64,000 nt of DNA from Stutzerimonas stutzeri. Its GTDB lineage: Bacteria; Pseudomonadota; Gammaproteobacteria; Pseudomonadales; Pseudomonadaceae. The stretch covers positions 61,401-125,400 of the forward strand of contig NZ_JAMOIC010000017.1 in assembly GCF_024448895.1 (NCBI RefSeq), read 5' to 3'. A program made the position numbers and the translations under genes. How positions within the stretch are numbered: the first letter of the stretch is position 1; each line of letters begins with the position of its first letter. Positions 53,841-62,614 of the stretch are shown piece after piece. The notes under the pieces were generated by a model. The model saw nothing but the letters and a program-made list of their open reading frames with translations. It was not told the DNA's origin and made no database searches.

Positions 53841-53967
53841 TTTTTGCAAACACAGGACGAGTGGCGTTGGGCTAGCCCCGGTCGACTATCGACTCCGCGC
53901 CATCTGAAACCCGTAGGCGCCAGAAGCGCCTGGGTATTGCTGACAATTCCACGTGGCGCAAGCCCAT

Positions 53968-53991
53968 GATCGCCAGCAAGCTGGCTCCTAC
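53968..53991. repeat. Single REP element between fliJ and flgM
   Basis: One REP copy (core GCCAGCAAGCTGGCTCC) lies just after the fliJ stop at 54013 in the leftward direction. It may stabilise the end of the lafK-fliE-J transcript. Confidence 0.85.
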
Positions 53992-54012
53992 ACGACGAGG
54001 CGACCACGCTGG

Positions 54013-54438
54013 CTACGCAATCTGGCTACGCCACCAAGTCTGTGCCGCCAGACCATCCTGAATCTTCTGTTCCTGCGCCGTCAGGATCTGCTGCCACTGC
54101 TGCATCTTGGCCTCGATCACGTGCTCGACCACCTTCTCGCTGCGCATGGCCTGCAGCAACTCCTGCTGAATGCGCACCAGCGCCTGTTCGGCCACGGCCA
54201 GTTCGCGCCGCTGCAGCTCGACCATCTTGTACAGCGTAGCCTTGTAGCGCTGCTGATTGTCGCGCTGCAGCGGCGTGCTCATCGGCACGCTGAAGCCGCA
54301 CAGACGGCTCAGGCCAGTGATGTTGTTGCGATAGCGCTGACAGAGGTTCTGCTGAAATTGAACCTGCCCGAGCATCTGCTTGACCCGGTTGCCGCGCAGG
54401 CTGGCCAGGCGCGTGAGCGTTTCGATCTGCTGTTTCAT
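54013..54438 (-). CDS. fliJ: Flagellar export chaperone FliJ
   Basis: 141-aa coiled-coil protein of the export ATPase complex. It starts MKQQIETLTRLASLRGNRVKQML and is helical throughout (YKMVELQRRELAVAEQALVRIQQELLQAMRSEKVVEHVIEAKMQQWQQI). ATG 54438 overlaps the fliI stop (ATGA). FliJ resembles the gamma subunit of F-ATPase and inserts in the FliI ring. It is the last gene of the leftward lafK-fliEFGHIJ block. Confidence 0.85.
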   Translation of the reverse strand: MKQQIETLTRLASLRGNRVKQMLGQVQFQQNLCQRYRNNITGLSRLCGFSVPMSTPLQRDNQQRYKATLYKMVELQRRELAVAEQALVRIQQELLQAMRSEKVVEHVIEAKMQQWQQILTAQEQKIQDGLAAQTWWRSQIA

Positions 54439-55766
54439 GGCTGTTTGATGATGCTCTGCAGGATGGCAAGACTGGTTTCCAGCTCCGCGGCCTCGCCCAC
54501 TTCCTGGCGCAGAAAGCGCTCGATGGTGGGTGCCAGCTTCACGGCGCGATCGGTTTTGAGATCCGCGCCCGGGCTGTAGCCGCCTAGTGGGATCAGCTCC
54601 TTGATCTTCTCGTAGGTGCTGTAGAACTCCTTGAGTTGGCGGGCCGCGCCCAGGTGCGGCGGCTGGCCAACCTGGCTCATGCAGCGGCTGACCGAGGCGC
54701 AGACGTCGATGGCCGGGTAGTGCCCGGCATCGGCCAAGCGGCGCGACAGCACGATGTGCCCGTCGAGAATCGCCCGTGCGCAATCGACGATCGGGTCCTG
54801 CTGGTCATCGCCTTCGGCCAGCACCGTGTACAGCGCGCTCAGGCTGCCGTTGTCGTTGGCACCGTTGCCGGCGCTCTCCACCAGCTCCGGCAGCATGCCG
54901 AATACCGACGGCGGATAACCCTTGGTAGCCGGCGGTTCACCCAGGGCCAGGGCGATTTCACGCTGGGCCATGGCGTAACGGGTCAGGGAATCGACCAGCA
55001 ACAGCACGTCGTTGCCCTGGTCGCGAAAATAGGCAGCAATGCTGTGGCACAGCTCGGTGGCCTTGAGACGCATCAAGGGCGACTCGTTGGCTGGCGCGAC
55101 GACGACCACGGCCTTCTTCAGGCCTTCCTCGCCCAGCGAATGCAGCAGAAACTCCTGCACCTCGCGACCCCGCTCGCCGATCAACCCGACCACTACCACA
55201 TCGGCCTTGGTCTGCCGGGTGATCATGCCCAGCAGCACGCTTTTGCCGACACCAGAGCCGGCGAACAGCCCGACGCGCTGGCCCTTGCCGAGGGTGAGCA
55301 TGGCGTTGATCGCCCGTACGCCGACGTCCAGCGGCTCGCTGACCGGTTTGCGTTTGAGCGGGTTCACCGATGGCAGCTCGGTGGGCAGCGGATCACGTCC
55401 GCTGAGCTTGCCCATTTCATCCAGCGGCTCGCCGAGGCCGTTGACCACCCGGCCCAGCCAGGATTCGTCGATATGCAACTTGGCGTCATCCGGCGCCGGA
55501 AACACGCGCGAGCCGGAGGTCAGCCCGACCGGCTTCTTGAATGGCATCAGATAGGTGATATCGCGGTTGAAGCCCACCACCTGCGCTTCGAGCATGCTGC
55601 CGTCGCCCTGCTCGACAAAGCAGCGCTGGCCGGTCATGCGCTGGCAACCGAGGCTTTCCAGCAGCATGCCGGAGACGCGCACCAGCCGGCCGCTGACTTT
55701 CGCCAGCTGCACGGTATCCAGCGAGCGCAGCGCCTCGTCGAGCCGGAAGCTCTCGCGCAGGGACAT
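54435..55766 (-). CDS. fliI: Flagellum-specific export ATPase FliI
   Basis: 443-aa F1-beta-like ATPase that powers export. The nucleotide site is GLFAGSGVGKSVLLGMI (Walker A), with VVVGLIGERGREVQEF and the Walker B region DVLLLVDSLTRYAMAQREIALALGEPPATKGYPPSVF. The N-terminal domain (about 1-100) is typical. It is encoded one base after fliH and overlaps fliJ. Confidence 0.95.
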   Translation of the reverse strand: MSLRESFRLDEALRSLDTVQLAKVSGRLVRVSGMLLESLGCQRMTGQRCFVEQGDGSMLEAQVVGFNRDITYLMPFKKPVGLTSGSRVFPAPDDAKLHIDESWLGRVVNGLGEPLDEMGKLSGRDPLPTELPSVNPLKRKPVSEPLDVGVRAINAMLTLGKGQRVGLFAGSGVGKSVLLGMITRQTKADVVVVGLIGERGREVQEFLLHSLGEEGLKKAVVVVAPANESPLMRLKATELCHSIAAYFRDQGNDVLLLVDSLTRYAMAQREIALALGEPPATKGYPPSVFGMLPELVESAGNGANDNGSLSALYTVLAEGDDQQDPIVDCARAILDGHIVLSRRLADAGHYPAIDVCASVSRCMSQVGQPPHLGAARQLKEFYSTYEKIKELIPLGGYSPGADLKTDRAVKLAPTIERFLRQEVGEAAELETSLAILQSIIKQP

Positions 55767-55767
55767 C

Positions 55768-56466
55768 TCAGGCTTCCGCCCTGATGTGTTCGCCCAGCGT
55801 GTCCATGCATGAATCCAGGCGCTGCTGACAGCCGATGTCGGCTTCGGCCTGTGCCGTGATCACGCGACATTCGCCGAGCGCCAGCTTTTCATCCGGCACC
55901 AGCCGCCAGTTCGCCGCGCGCTCGGGCGCCAGCTCCTTGATGCGGGTGCATTCCTCGGGGTTGAGCAGAATGCGCACGTCTTCCTGATCCCCCGGCATAC
56001 CCGCCAGGGCTTCCTCAGCCAGGGTCAGCAGTTGGGTTGGGTGCAGGGTCAGCTCGCAGCGGATCACTTGCTTGGAGACCTTTTGCACCAGCTCCAGCAC
56101 CTGCTCTCGGCGCGCCTGCTCGAACTCCTGACGAAAGCCGTCGAAACGCTCGACCAGCGCATCCATGGGCCGCGCCGCTTCGTCGAATGCGCGACGGCCC
56201 TGAACGCGGCCTTCTTCACGGCCGATGGCCTTGCCGTCCTCTATGCCACGCTCGAAGCCTTCGCGATGCCCGGCCTCGCGGCCCTGCTCCAGACCCTGCT
56301 CGTAGCCCTTGTCGATGCCTTCCTGAAAGCCATCGGCCACGGCGCGTTGCATCGCCGCCGGGTCTCCGGCCAGGCTGTCGGCCAATTCCGCTGCACTGCG
56401 CACGCGCGGCGGGAAGCGGAACGGGCGCCACGAGCGGCCTTCACCCTTGATGATCTTGATGCTCAT
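55768..56466 (-). CDS. fliH: Flagellar export regulator FliH
   Basis: 232-aa stator-like regulator of FliI. A long glycine-repeat helix is visible (about 55-95: GFQEGIDKGYEQGLEQGREAGHREGFERGIEDGKAIGREEGRVQGR), with the G-x3-G pattern typical of FliH. A C-terminal V-ATPase-E-like domain follows (LELVQKVSKQVIRCELTLHPTQLLTLAEEALAGM). It links FliI to the C-ring via FliN and the gate. One base separates it from fliI; the gap to fliG is 6 bases. Confidence 0.92.
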   Translation of the reverse strand: MSIKIIKGEGRSWRPFRFPPRVRSAAELADSLAGDPAAMQRAVADGFQEGIDKGYEQGLEQGREAGHREGFERGIEDGKAIGREEGRVQGRRAFDEAARPMDALVERFDGFRQEFEQARREQVLELVQKVSKQVIRCELTLHPTQLLTLAEEALAGMPGDQEDVRILLNPEECTRIKELAPERAANWRLVPDEKLALGECRVITAQAEADIGCQQRLDSCMDTLGEHIRAEA

Positions 56467-56472
56467 CGGCGC

Positions 56473-57540
56473 TTACTCGACCGTCTGTTCGCGGAACAGC
56501 TGAACCTGCAGATCGCCTTCGTTGGACATGTCACGGACCACGGCCATGATGTCCTTGCGCACCTGCTCTACACGACTCAGCGGCACTGGGCCCTGACGGC
56601 GGTTGATCGATTCCATCTGCTGCGCCTGACGCTTGGGCATCGCAGCCTGGACGGCCTTGACCAACGCAGGCTCAGCGCCTTTGAGCGCGACGACCCATTC
56701 CTCCAGCGGGATCACTTCCAGCAGGGTCTGCAGCACGTCCGGGTTCTGCCGCGAAAGGATGAAGAAGTCATACATTTCATCCTCGATCTTGCCGACCAGC
56801 TCTTCGTTGTGCGCGCGCAGCAACTCGAACATCTGGTCACGGTTGCCCTTGAAGCGGTTCATGATGTCCGCCGCCTGCTTCACGCCACGCACCTGCGAGC
56901 CCTGATTGGAGAGCACCTGCAGGCTGCGATCGATGAGCTGTTCCAACTCGGCGATGACGTCGCTGTTGACCTCGTTTAGGTTGGCGATGCGGTAGAGCAA
57001 TTCGTCCTGGCGCTCGGGCGGCATGCACTCGAGCACGTCGGTGGCCATGCCCGGCGGCAGGAAGGCAAGGAACACGGCCTGCATCTGCGCATGCTCTTTG
57101 GCAATCAATGCAGCGAACTGTTTGGGATCGAGCCATTCCATCTTCGCCATCTTGGCGCGGATCTCCTCGCCATAGATGGAATCGAGCAGCGAACGGGTGA
57201 TGTCGCCGCCCAGCGCCTTGCCGAGCATGCCTGACAGGTAGGTGCGCGAGGCGCCCTTGATGCTGCTCTGCTCCTTGTAGTCGTCGAAGAAGCGGCTGAT
57301 GACATCGGAAACCATCGGCTGCTTGACGTTGGACAAACGCGCCATCGCCTGGCTGATGCTGATGATTTCTTCGCGCGTGAAATTGCGCAGGATGCCCGCG
57401 GAGATGTCATCGCCCATGCTCAGCATGAGGATCGCCGCCTGGTCCAGCGAACTCACCGAGCGCAGTTGCACCGGGCGCGCCTTGATTTCCTTGCTCGAGC
57501 CGGTAACCGACTCAGCTGGCTGGGTTGAGGTCTCTTTCAT
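56473..57540 (-). CDS. fliG: Flagellar motor switch protein FliG
   Basis: 355-aa rotor torque protein. The N-terminal part binds FliF (SLDQAAILMLSMGDDISAGILRNFTREEIISISQAMARL), the middle has the EHAQ-like FAALIAKEHAQMQAVFLAFLPPGMA motif, and the C-terminal stator-contacting domain has PDVLQTLLEVIPLEEWVVALKGAEPALVKAVQAAMPKRQAQQME with charged residues. It overlaps the fliF end by 29 bases. It starts ATG 57540 with a 25-residue extension compared with many FliG proteins. Confidence 0.95.
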   Translation of the reverse strand: MKETSTQPAESVTGSSKEIKARPVQLRSVSSLDQAAILMLSMGDDISAGILRNFTREEIISISQAMARLSNVKQPMVSDVISRFFDDYKEQSSIKGASRTYLSGMLGKALGGDITRSLLDSIYGEEIRAKMAKMEWLDPKQFAALIAKEHAQMQAVFLAFLPPGMATDVLECMPPERQDELLYRIANLNEVNSDVIAELEQLIDRSLQVLSNQGSQVRGVKQAADIMNRFKGNRDQMFELLRAHNEELVGKIEDEMYDFFILSRQNPDVLQTLLEVIPLEEWVVALKGAEPALVKAVQAAMPKRQAQQMESINRRQGPVPLSRVEQVRKDIMAVVRDMSNEGDLQVQLFREQTVE

Positions 57541-59197
57541 TGCGGCCTATCCAATGCTTGATGACTTCCGAAACGCGCTCCGGGTCGTTCTTGGCGAGCA
57601 TCTGCAAATGCTCGATCTGTAGCTCCAGCCCTGAACCCGGCGCCGGCAAACGGATTTCCGAGAGCGGATTGAGCTCGCCGAAAATATGGATGCCGTCGCC
57701 GGTTGCACGCGGGCTGGCCAATGCTGCCCGCGCCTCGGCTTCAATTGCCGTCGGCACCGGCACCGAAGCGGCTGCCAGGGTGCCTTCGAGTGGAACAGCG
57801 TCCGCTTCTGCCGGTGCATTGCGCCGGGTCAGGCTGCGCACGGCCGGGCGGACCACGATCAGCAACAGCAGCAGCGCGATCACCCCAGCCAGGGCAAGTT
57901 TGGCCAGCGCATGCACCTGGGTGTTTTCCCACCAGGGCACTTCCTGCGTGACTGTTTCCACCGAGGCGAAAGGCAGCACGCTGAGGGTGATCAGATCGCC
58001 GCGCTCCAGCTTGAAGCCAACGGCGCTGCGCACCATTGCTTCCAGCTGGGCACGGGCTTCGTCGCTCCAGCCGCCTTCCGGCGCAGCTCCGGCGTTGACG
58101 ACCACCGCCACGCTCTGCTGACGCAGCGCAAAACCGGCGTGTTTGACGTGCACCACGCTCTGGTCGTAATCCATCTGACGGGTCGACTCTTCACGCAGGG
58201 AGGTCGCGCCCTTGGTTTCATTCTTTGCCGCCGCAGCCTCCTCGCCCTCTTTAGGCGGCGCCACTGGCCTATTGGCAAGCGAGCCGGGAATGCCCAGGGC
58301 CAACTGGTCCAGTGCACTTTCATTGCTCAGGACTTCACGGCGCAGGCGCGGCGTCTCGCCGTAGGACTGGAAGGTCTCTTCTTTCTGGCTGAAGTCGATG
58401 TCCGCAGCCACGCTGATGCGGTAGTTGCCGCTGCCCAGTACCGGCGCCAGGACCTGTTCGATATTGGCGACCGCCTTCTGCTGGTAGTCCTCGACCGCGC
58501 CCCAGTTCTGCGCCGGACCGCCGCCAACGTTGAGGCCGCGCGACAGCAGTGCGCCGTACTGGTCGACCACGCCAACATCCTCGGGCTTGAGATTGGGCAC
58601 ACTGCCAGCCACCAGATTGACGATTGCGCCGACCTGATCGGCGCCGAGCTTGTAACCAGGCTCGAGCTGGAGCATCACGGATGCCTTGGTCGGCGCACGC
58701 TTGCTGATGACGAAGGAACTGTTCTCCTCCTGCGCAAGGTGCACCCGAGCATGCTGCACACCCTTGAGCGACATCACGGTGCGCGCCAGCTCGCCTTCCA
58801 AGCTGCGCTTGAGGCGCACGTCCTGCACGAATTGGCTGGTGCCCAGCGGCTCCTCCTTGTCGAACAGTTCGTAGCCTGCCGGCAGGGCCACTTTCACGCC
58901 TTTGGCGGCCAGCAGCATGCGCGCACGGGACAGCTGATCCTCACGGACCAGAATCTGCCCGCTCTGCGGATGAATGCGGTATTGCACGACTTCGGCGTCA
59001 AGGACCTGCATGACCTCGGCAACCGGAAAGGCTTCGCCCGCGCCATGCAGCGGCCGGAACGAGCCGTTGTCACGCCACAGGTAGAAGGCCACGGCAACCG
59101 CCAGCGCAGCAGCGATCACCGCCATGCCGGCCAGGGTCACCCGCGGATCGAGTTGCAGGCCACCAGCGGGCAGCTTGTTTTTTAGTTTTTCGAACAC
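57512..59197 (-). CDS. fliF: Flagellar MS-ring protein FliF
   Basis: 561-aa MS-ring subunit. TM1 is at about 24-44 (VTLAGMAVIAAALAVAVAFYLW); the periplasmic ring-building motifs follow (EDQLSRARMLLAAKGVKVALPAGYELFD; VQHARVHLAQEENSSFVISKRAPTKASVMLQL; GAIVNLVAGSVPNLKPEDVGVVDQYG); TM2 is at about 438-458 (ALAKLALAGVIALLLLLIVV); and the cytoplasmic tail for FliG ends IEHLQMLAKNDPERVSEVIKHWIGRNERD. The start codon is GTG (MFEKLKNKL). The gap to fliE is 20 bases. Confidence 0.95.
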   Translation of the reverse strand: MFEKLKNKLPAGGLQLDPRVTLAGMAVIAAALAVAVAFYLWRDNGSFRPLHGAGEAFPVAEVMQVLDAEVVQYRIHPQSGQILVREDQLSRARMLLAAKGVKVALPAGYELFDKEEPLGTSQFVQDVRLKRSLEGELARTVMSLKGVQHARVHLAQEENSSFVISKRAPTKASVMLQLEPGYKLGADQVGAIVNLVAGSVPNLKPEDVGVVDQYGALLSRGLNVGGGPAQNWGAVEDYQQKAVANIEQVLAPVLGSGNYRISVAADIDFSQKEETFQSYGETPRLRREVLSNESALDQLALGIPGSLANRPVAPPKEGEEAAAAKNETKGATSLREESTRQMDYDQSVVHVKHAGFALRQQSVAVVVNAGAAPEGGWSDEARAQLEAMVRSAVGFKLERGDLITLSVLPFASVETVTQEVPWWENTQVHALAKLALAGVIALLLLLIVVRPAVRSLTRRNAPAEADAVPLEGTLAAASVPVPTAIEAEARAALASPRATGDGIHIFGELNPLSEIRLPAPGSGLELQIEHLQMLAKNDPERVSEVIKHWIGRNERDLNPAS

Positions 59198-59217
59198 GTC
59201 TTAGCTCTCACGCTCTG

Positions 59218-59538
59218 TCACAGCGGCATTCTCATGACGTCATCGAACGCCGTGGTCAGTTTGTTGCGCACCTGCAGCAGGGCGGAGAACGACACGCTGG
59301 CCTTCTGGCTGTCGATCATGGCGCCAACCAGGTCGTCACTCTTGCCGCTGTCCACCGCAGCCATGGCCGCGCTGGACTGATGCTGCTGGGTATCGACCGA
59401 GCGCATCGCGGCCATGAACAGGCCACCTGCATCGGGCGCCGCCTGGCTTGCAGGCTTGATTGCCGGGCTGCCCGCGACATCCGCGAGCTGCTGCATCCGG
59501 CCCAGCATCTCCTGCTGCACTTGAGTGATTGAACTCAT
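59218..59538 (-). CDS. fliE: MS-ring/rod junction protein FliE
   Basis: 106-aa rod adaptor. The C-terminal helix [24 protein letters not shown] is the FliE signature, preceded by [18 protein letters not shown] 59538 ([15 protein letters not shown]) with AGGGGAAAG upstream is used; a longer in-frame extension toward 59724 overlaps lafK and is rejected. It lies 38 bp after lafK, so lafK and fliEFGHIJ probably share a transcript. Confidence 0.92.
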   Translation of the reverse strand: MSSITQVQQEMLGRMQQLADVAGSPAIKPASQAAPDAGGLFMAAMRSVDTQQHQSSAAMAAVDSGKSDDLVGAMIDSQKASVSFSALLQVRNKLTTAFDDVMRMPL

Positions 59539-59576
59539 CGCTGGCTTTCCCCTGTTCGGCAATAAAAGTGTCTGGA

Positions 59577-60962
59577 TCAGAAATTCAGCTCGATGCCCTG
59601 CTCGCGCATGGCATTGAGGCGATAGCGCAAGGCGCGCGATGTCATCCCGAGGCTGGCAGCGGCCTTGGTCTTGTGCCCGTCGAACCTGCGAATGGTGTCG
59701 ATCACGTGCTGGTACTCGGCCCACTTGCCACTGGCGCGCAGGGCAGCTTTTCCGCTTTCGGCGAACAGGGGCTGCGGTTTTTCCATGCGCACTTCGGCCT
59801 GCGCCGGCACTGCGAGTCCCAGATCCTGCGGCTGGATGAACAGGCCGTTGCGCAGTACCAGCGCGCGCTGCACGGTGTTTTCCAATTCGCGTGCATTGCC
59901 CGGCCAGTCGTGGAGCATCAGCGCGCGGCAGGCATCGGCGGTGAACAGCTCCTCGCCAGCCTCCTGCGGTGCGTACTTGGCAACGAAGCGACGCGCCAAC
60001 GGCAGGACATCTTCCTTGCGCTCACGCAGTGGGCTGATATGCAGCGGCAGCACGTCGAGGCGGAACATCAGGTCGGCGCGGAAACGCCCTTCGGCCACTT
60101 CCACCTGAAGATCGCGGTTGGTGGCGGCGATGATCCGCACGTTGAGTTCGATTTCCTTGCGACCACCGAGGCGCTCAACGCGTTGCTCCTGCAATACCCG
60201 CAGCAGCTTGGCCTGCAGGGCCAGCGGCAGTTCGCCGATTTCGTCGAGCAGCAAGGTGCCGCCATTGGCCAGTTCGAATTTGCCAGGCTGCGCAGTAACC
60301 GCACCGGTGAAGGCGCCCTTCTCATGGCCGAACAGGATGGATTCGAGCATCTGTTCAGGGATCGCCGCGCAGTTCACCGCGATGAAGGGCGCCTCGGCGC
60401 TGGCCGAAAAGCGATGGATGTAGCGCGCCATCAGTTCCTTGCCGGTGCCGGTCTCGCCAGTGATCAGGATCGGCGCACGGGTCAGCGAAACACGCTGTGC
60501 CATGGCCAGCAGCCGGCGACCGGCCTGGGAACATGAGACGAAGCTTTCCTGCGCGGCGCCGGCATATTCCTGCCGGCGCAACAGGGCACTGAGCTGACTT
60601 TCACTGAAGGGTGAAAGCAGGTAATCGACACAACCCAGTTCAAGTAAGGCTGCCGCTTTTTCCTGATCGGCATATTGCACAACCGGCACTACGCTTATAT
60701 TACGAACGCGACGCACCAAGGCATCGACCTGCGCATAAAGGTTATGCGCGGCGACCGTTCCAATGAGTACGAAAACCAGCGAAACACCTTTTAGTGAGTG
60801 AGTGTCCAGCTCGTTGAAATCGGCATAAGCCGATACTGTGCACCCTTCTTTTCGCAAGCCTTCGCTGAGGAAATTGGCGCCCGACTCGGCGTTGTTTCCA
60901 ACAATAAGAATCTTCTTGCGCGCCGGCGTGGGAGCGAATAACGCCTCGCACGAGTAGTTCAT
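59577..60962 (-). CDS. lafK: Sigma-54-dependent lateral flagellar master regulator LafK
   Basis: 461-aa NtrC/FlrA-family activator. The N-terminal domain (about 15-130) has a receiver-like fold but without the phospho-acceptor set: LIVGNNAE in place of the acidic pair, VFVLIG in place of the Asp strand, and DYLLSPFS in place of the Lys. The AAA+ domain has Walker [17 protein letters not shown] (near 165), the sigma-54 loop [11 protein letters not shown] (near 214) and [13 protein letters not shown]. The C-terminal Fis-type helix-turn-helix is [24 protein letters not shown]. LafK activates sigma-54 promoters of lateral loci, and two such promoters occur here. Start ATG 60962 is taken; GTG 60992 is possible. 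Confidence 0.9.
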   Translation of the reverse strand: MNYSCEALFAPTPARKKILIVGNNAESGANFLSEGLRKEGCTVSAYADFNELDTHSLKGVSLVFVLIGTVAAHNLYAQVDALVRRVRNISVVPVVQYADQEKAAALLELGCVDYLLSPFSESQLSALLRRQEYAGAAQESFVSCSQAGRRLLAMAQRVSLTRAPILITGETGTGKELMARYIHRFSASAEAPFIAVNCAAIPEQMLESILFGHEKGAFTGAVTAQPGKFELANGGTLLLDEIGELPLALQAKLLRVLQEQRVERLGGRKEIELNVRIIAATNRDLQVEVAEGRFRADLMFRLDVLPLHISPLRERKEDVLPLARRFVAKYAPQEAGEELFTADACRALMLHDWPGNARELENTVQRALVLRNGLFIQPQDLGLAVPAQAEVRMEKPQPLFAESGKAALRASGKWAEYQHVIDTIRRFDGHKTKAAASLGMTSRALRYRLNAMREQGIELNF

Positions 60963-61198
60963 TGCATGACTGACACTGTTCAATGGGACCACCTTGCCGA
61001 AGGTACGTGTGCCAGTTGGCCTGAACGCAACGCCGGACTTCGCTGAAGAAAAATTTATTTAACTCGTTCGGAACTTTGGTCGCCCTGTCTGTCCAACTAG
61101 CCGATCGAGACAACTACCGACAGCCGATCACTCCGAAACAACTGCGCGCACGGTAACCATTGCGCTCAGCCCTGCCCAATCAGTTCCGCTAAATTAAA

Positions 61199-61236
61199 AT
61201 CAATTGCCCATCAGTGATCTCAAAAAAGATCAATTG
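61199..61236. promoter_or_regulatory. Direct repeat ATCAATTG x2, 30-bp spacing, lafK-fliM region
   Basis: Two exact copies of ATCAATTG (61199-61206 and 61229-61236) lie start-to-start 30 bp apart, about three helical turns, in an AT-rich patch between the divergent lafK and fliM genes. A paired regulator site is possible. Confidence 0.4.
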
Positions 61237-61281
61237 ATACCTAATGATTTAATTATCCCTCGCGCCCAAGCCTAGAGTGGC

Positions 61282-61300
61282 GGCACGCTAGAGCCGTGCC
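61282..61300. promoter_or_regulatory. Inverted repeat GGCAC-N9-GTGCC upstream of fliM
   Basis: A 5-bp dyad with a 9-base centre, about 110 bp before fliM, in the divergent control region 60963-61406. It resembles a sigma-54 element but the spacing of GG and GC is off by one, so a protein-binding operator is the more cautious reading. The rest of the 444-bp region holds no gene. Confidence 0.3.
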
Positions 61301-61406
61301 TGTGACCTAAGGCCCGCAAATCCCGCCCTGGCCAAACGACCTTCTGCTTATACCCGCGCTGCCGGCGTCGCCGACCGCGCAAGAACCAGGAAATACAGTT
61401 CACAAC

Positions 61407-62246
61407 ATGTCTGGCAATTCAAAAGTCCACCATGGCGTGCCCGCCCAAAGCCTGACTGTATTGAAACCGCAGAAGCTTGGGCGGCATCACCACAAGATTC
61501 CTCAGTTTATTAAGGAAACCACCAACAAGAATCCCCGTTTGATGGGCGATTACTTCCTGCGCAATTACCGGATCAGCCTTGAGTTGAGCAAGGTCGATGT
61601 GCAGGAACCCAACAAACAGGCGCCGGACTGCATTTACCGTTCGCCCATGGGGAAAGTTGGATTCTCGATTGACCGAGCGTTATTGACCGAAGCACTGGAG
61701 TGTTATTACGGTGGCACTATTGTGCCCAATCAGGACACGCCGCCGCTCAGCACTTCCGAACAACGGATGCGTAATCGCCTGGGTCTTGACCTGACCTATA
61801 TATTCGCGCGCTCGATATTGTCCGGCGAGACGTTTGGCGAACTCGAGCGCTATGAAAACGATTACGAAGAAACCACCTGGGAATATGTGGCCGAGTTCGA
61901 ATACATCAGCCACCTGACCAATAGCCGGTCGTCGATTTTCATTCATCTCGATACTGAACTGGTCGATGAACTCACCATGCGCCTGGCCGGGCCACTGCCG
62001 ACGCGACTGACAGGCAATCCGGTCGACCACATCAAGCATCTCCCGGTCCGCCTCGATTGCGTGGTCGCCTCGGTGCAGATGCCGCTGTCGCAGGTGCTCG
62101 GTTTGCAGCTCAACGACATCCTCATGGTGCGCCCGCTGGACCGCTACGAAGTGCGCATCAACCAACAGAAGCTATTCCGGGGGACTGTCTTCGAAGAAGA
62201 CGGCGCCTTGTACCTCACTTCACTTGAAAGCGTGAAATCCCAATGA
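61407..62246 (+). CDS. fliM: Flagellar motor switch protein FliM, short lateral form
   Basis: 279-aa C-ring protein, about 40-60 residues shorter than usual FliM. The N-terminus (MSGNSKVHHGVPAQSLTVLKP) lacks the LSQxEIDALL helix that binds CheY-P. The middle domain retains DRALLTEALECYYGGTI and LSTSEQRMRNRLG, which correspond to the FGGDG...TEQRVI region. The C-terminal SpoA domain is clear (LDCVVASVQMPLSQVLGLQLNDILMVRPLDRYEVRINQQKLFRG). It overlaps fliN by four bases (ATGA). No good ribosome site precedes ATG 61407. Without CheY binding the motor may not be switched by chemotaxis, which is inference. Confidence 0.9.
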   Translation: MSGNSKVHHGVPAQSLTVLKPQKLGRHHHKIPQFIKETTNKNPRLMGDYFLRNYRISLELSKVDVQEPNKQAPDCIYRSPMGKVGFSIDRALLTEALECYYGGTIVPNQDTPPLSTSEQRMRNRLGLDLTYIFARSILSGETFGELERYENDYEETTWEYVAEFEYISHLTNSRSSIFIHLDTELVDELTMRLAGPLPTRLTGNPVDHIKHLPVRLDCVVASVQMPLSQVLGLQLNDILMVRPLDRYEVRINQQKLFRGTVFEEDGALYLTSLESVKSQ

Positions 62247-62614
62247 CCGGTCAACTGTCCGACAACGAATTCGAGAACCTCATCAACGAGGGTGATCTGA
62301 GCCTCGACACCACCGACGAGCCAGCCGCTGCACCCGCACCCCAGCCCCAGGCGCCACGCCAGGACCTGAGCTTTTTCGGCAAGATCCCGGTGAACGTCAC
62401 CCTGGAAGTGGCCTCGGCGGAAATCTCGCTGAAGGAACTGATGGAGTGCGACACCAGCAGCGTCATCGTCCTCGACAAAGTGGCCGGTGAGCCGCTGGAT
62501 GTGAAGGTCAACGGCACCCTGTTCGCCAAGGCCGAAGTGGTCGTAATGAATGGTAGCTATGGCCTGCGCATCGTCGAACTCTCCGGCGCCGGCCTGGATG
62601 CGCTGACGCAATGA
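62243..62614 (+). CDS. fliN: Flagellar motor switch protein FliN
   Basis: 123-aa C-ring protein. An acidic, Pro/Ala-rich N-terminus (about 1-40) leads to the SpoA domain (FFGKIPVNVTLEVASAEISLKELMECDTSSVIVLDKVAGEPLDVKVNGTLFAKAEVVVMNGSYGLRIVEL). It overlaps fliM and fliP by ATGA junctions on both sides. Confidence 0.92.
   Translation: MTGQLSDNEFENLINEGDLSLDTTDEPAAAPAPQPQAPRQDLSFFGKIPVNVTLEVASAEISLKELMECDTSSVIVLDKVAGEPLDVKVNGTLFAKAEVVVMNGSYGLRIVELSGAGLDALTQ

Noticed and set aside
57686-59185. 499-codon frame opposite fliF
   Set aside because: It mirrors fliF and has a composition typical of antisense frames in GC-rich DNA.
61260-61360. Sigma-54 promoter for fliM
   Set aside because: The nearest GGCAC/GC pair has the wrong spacing (11 instead of 12).
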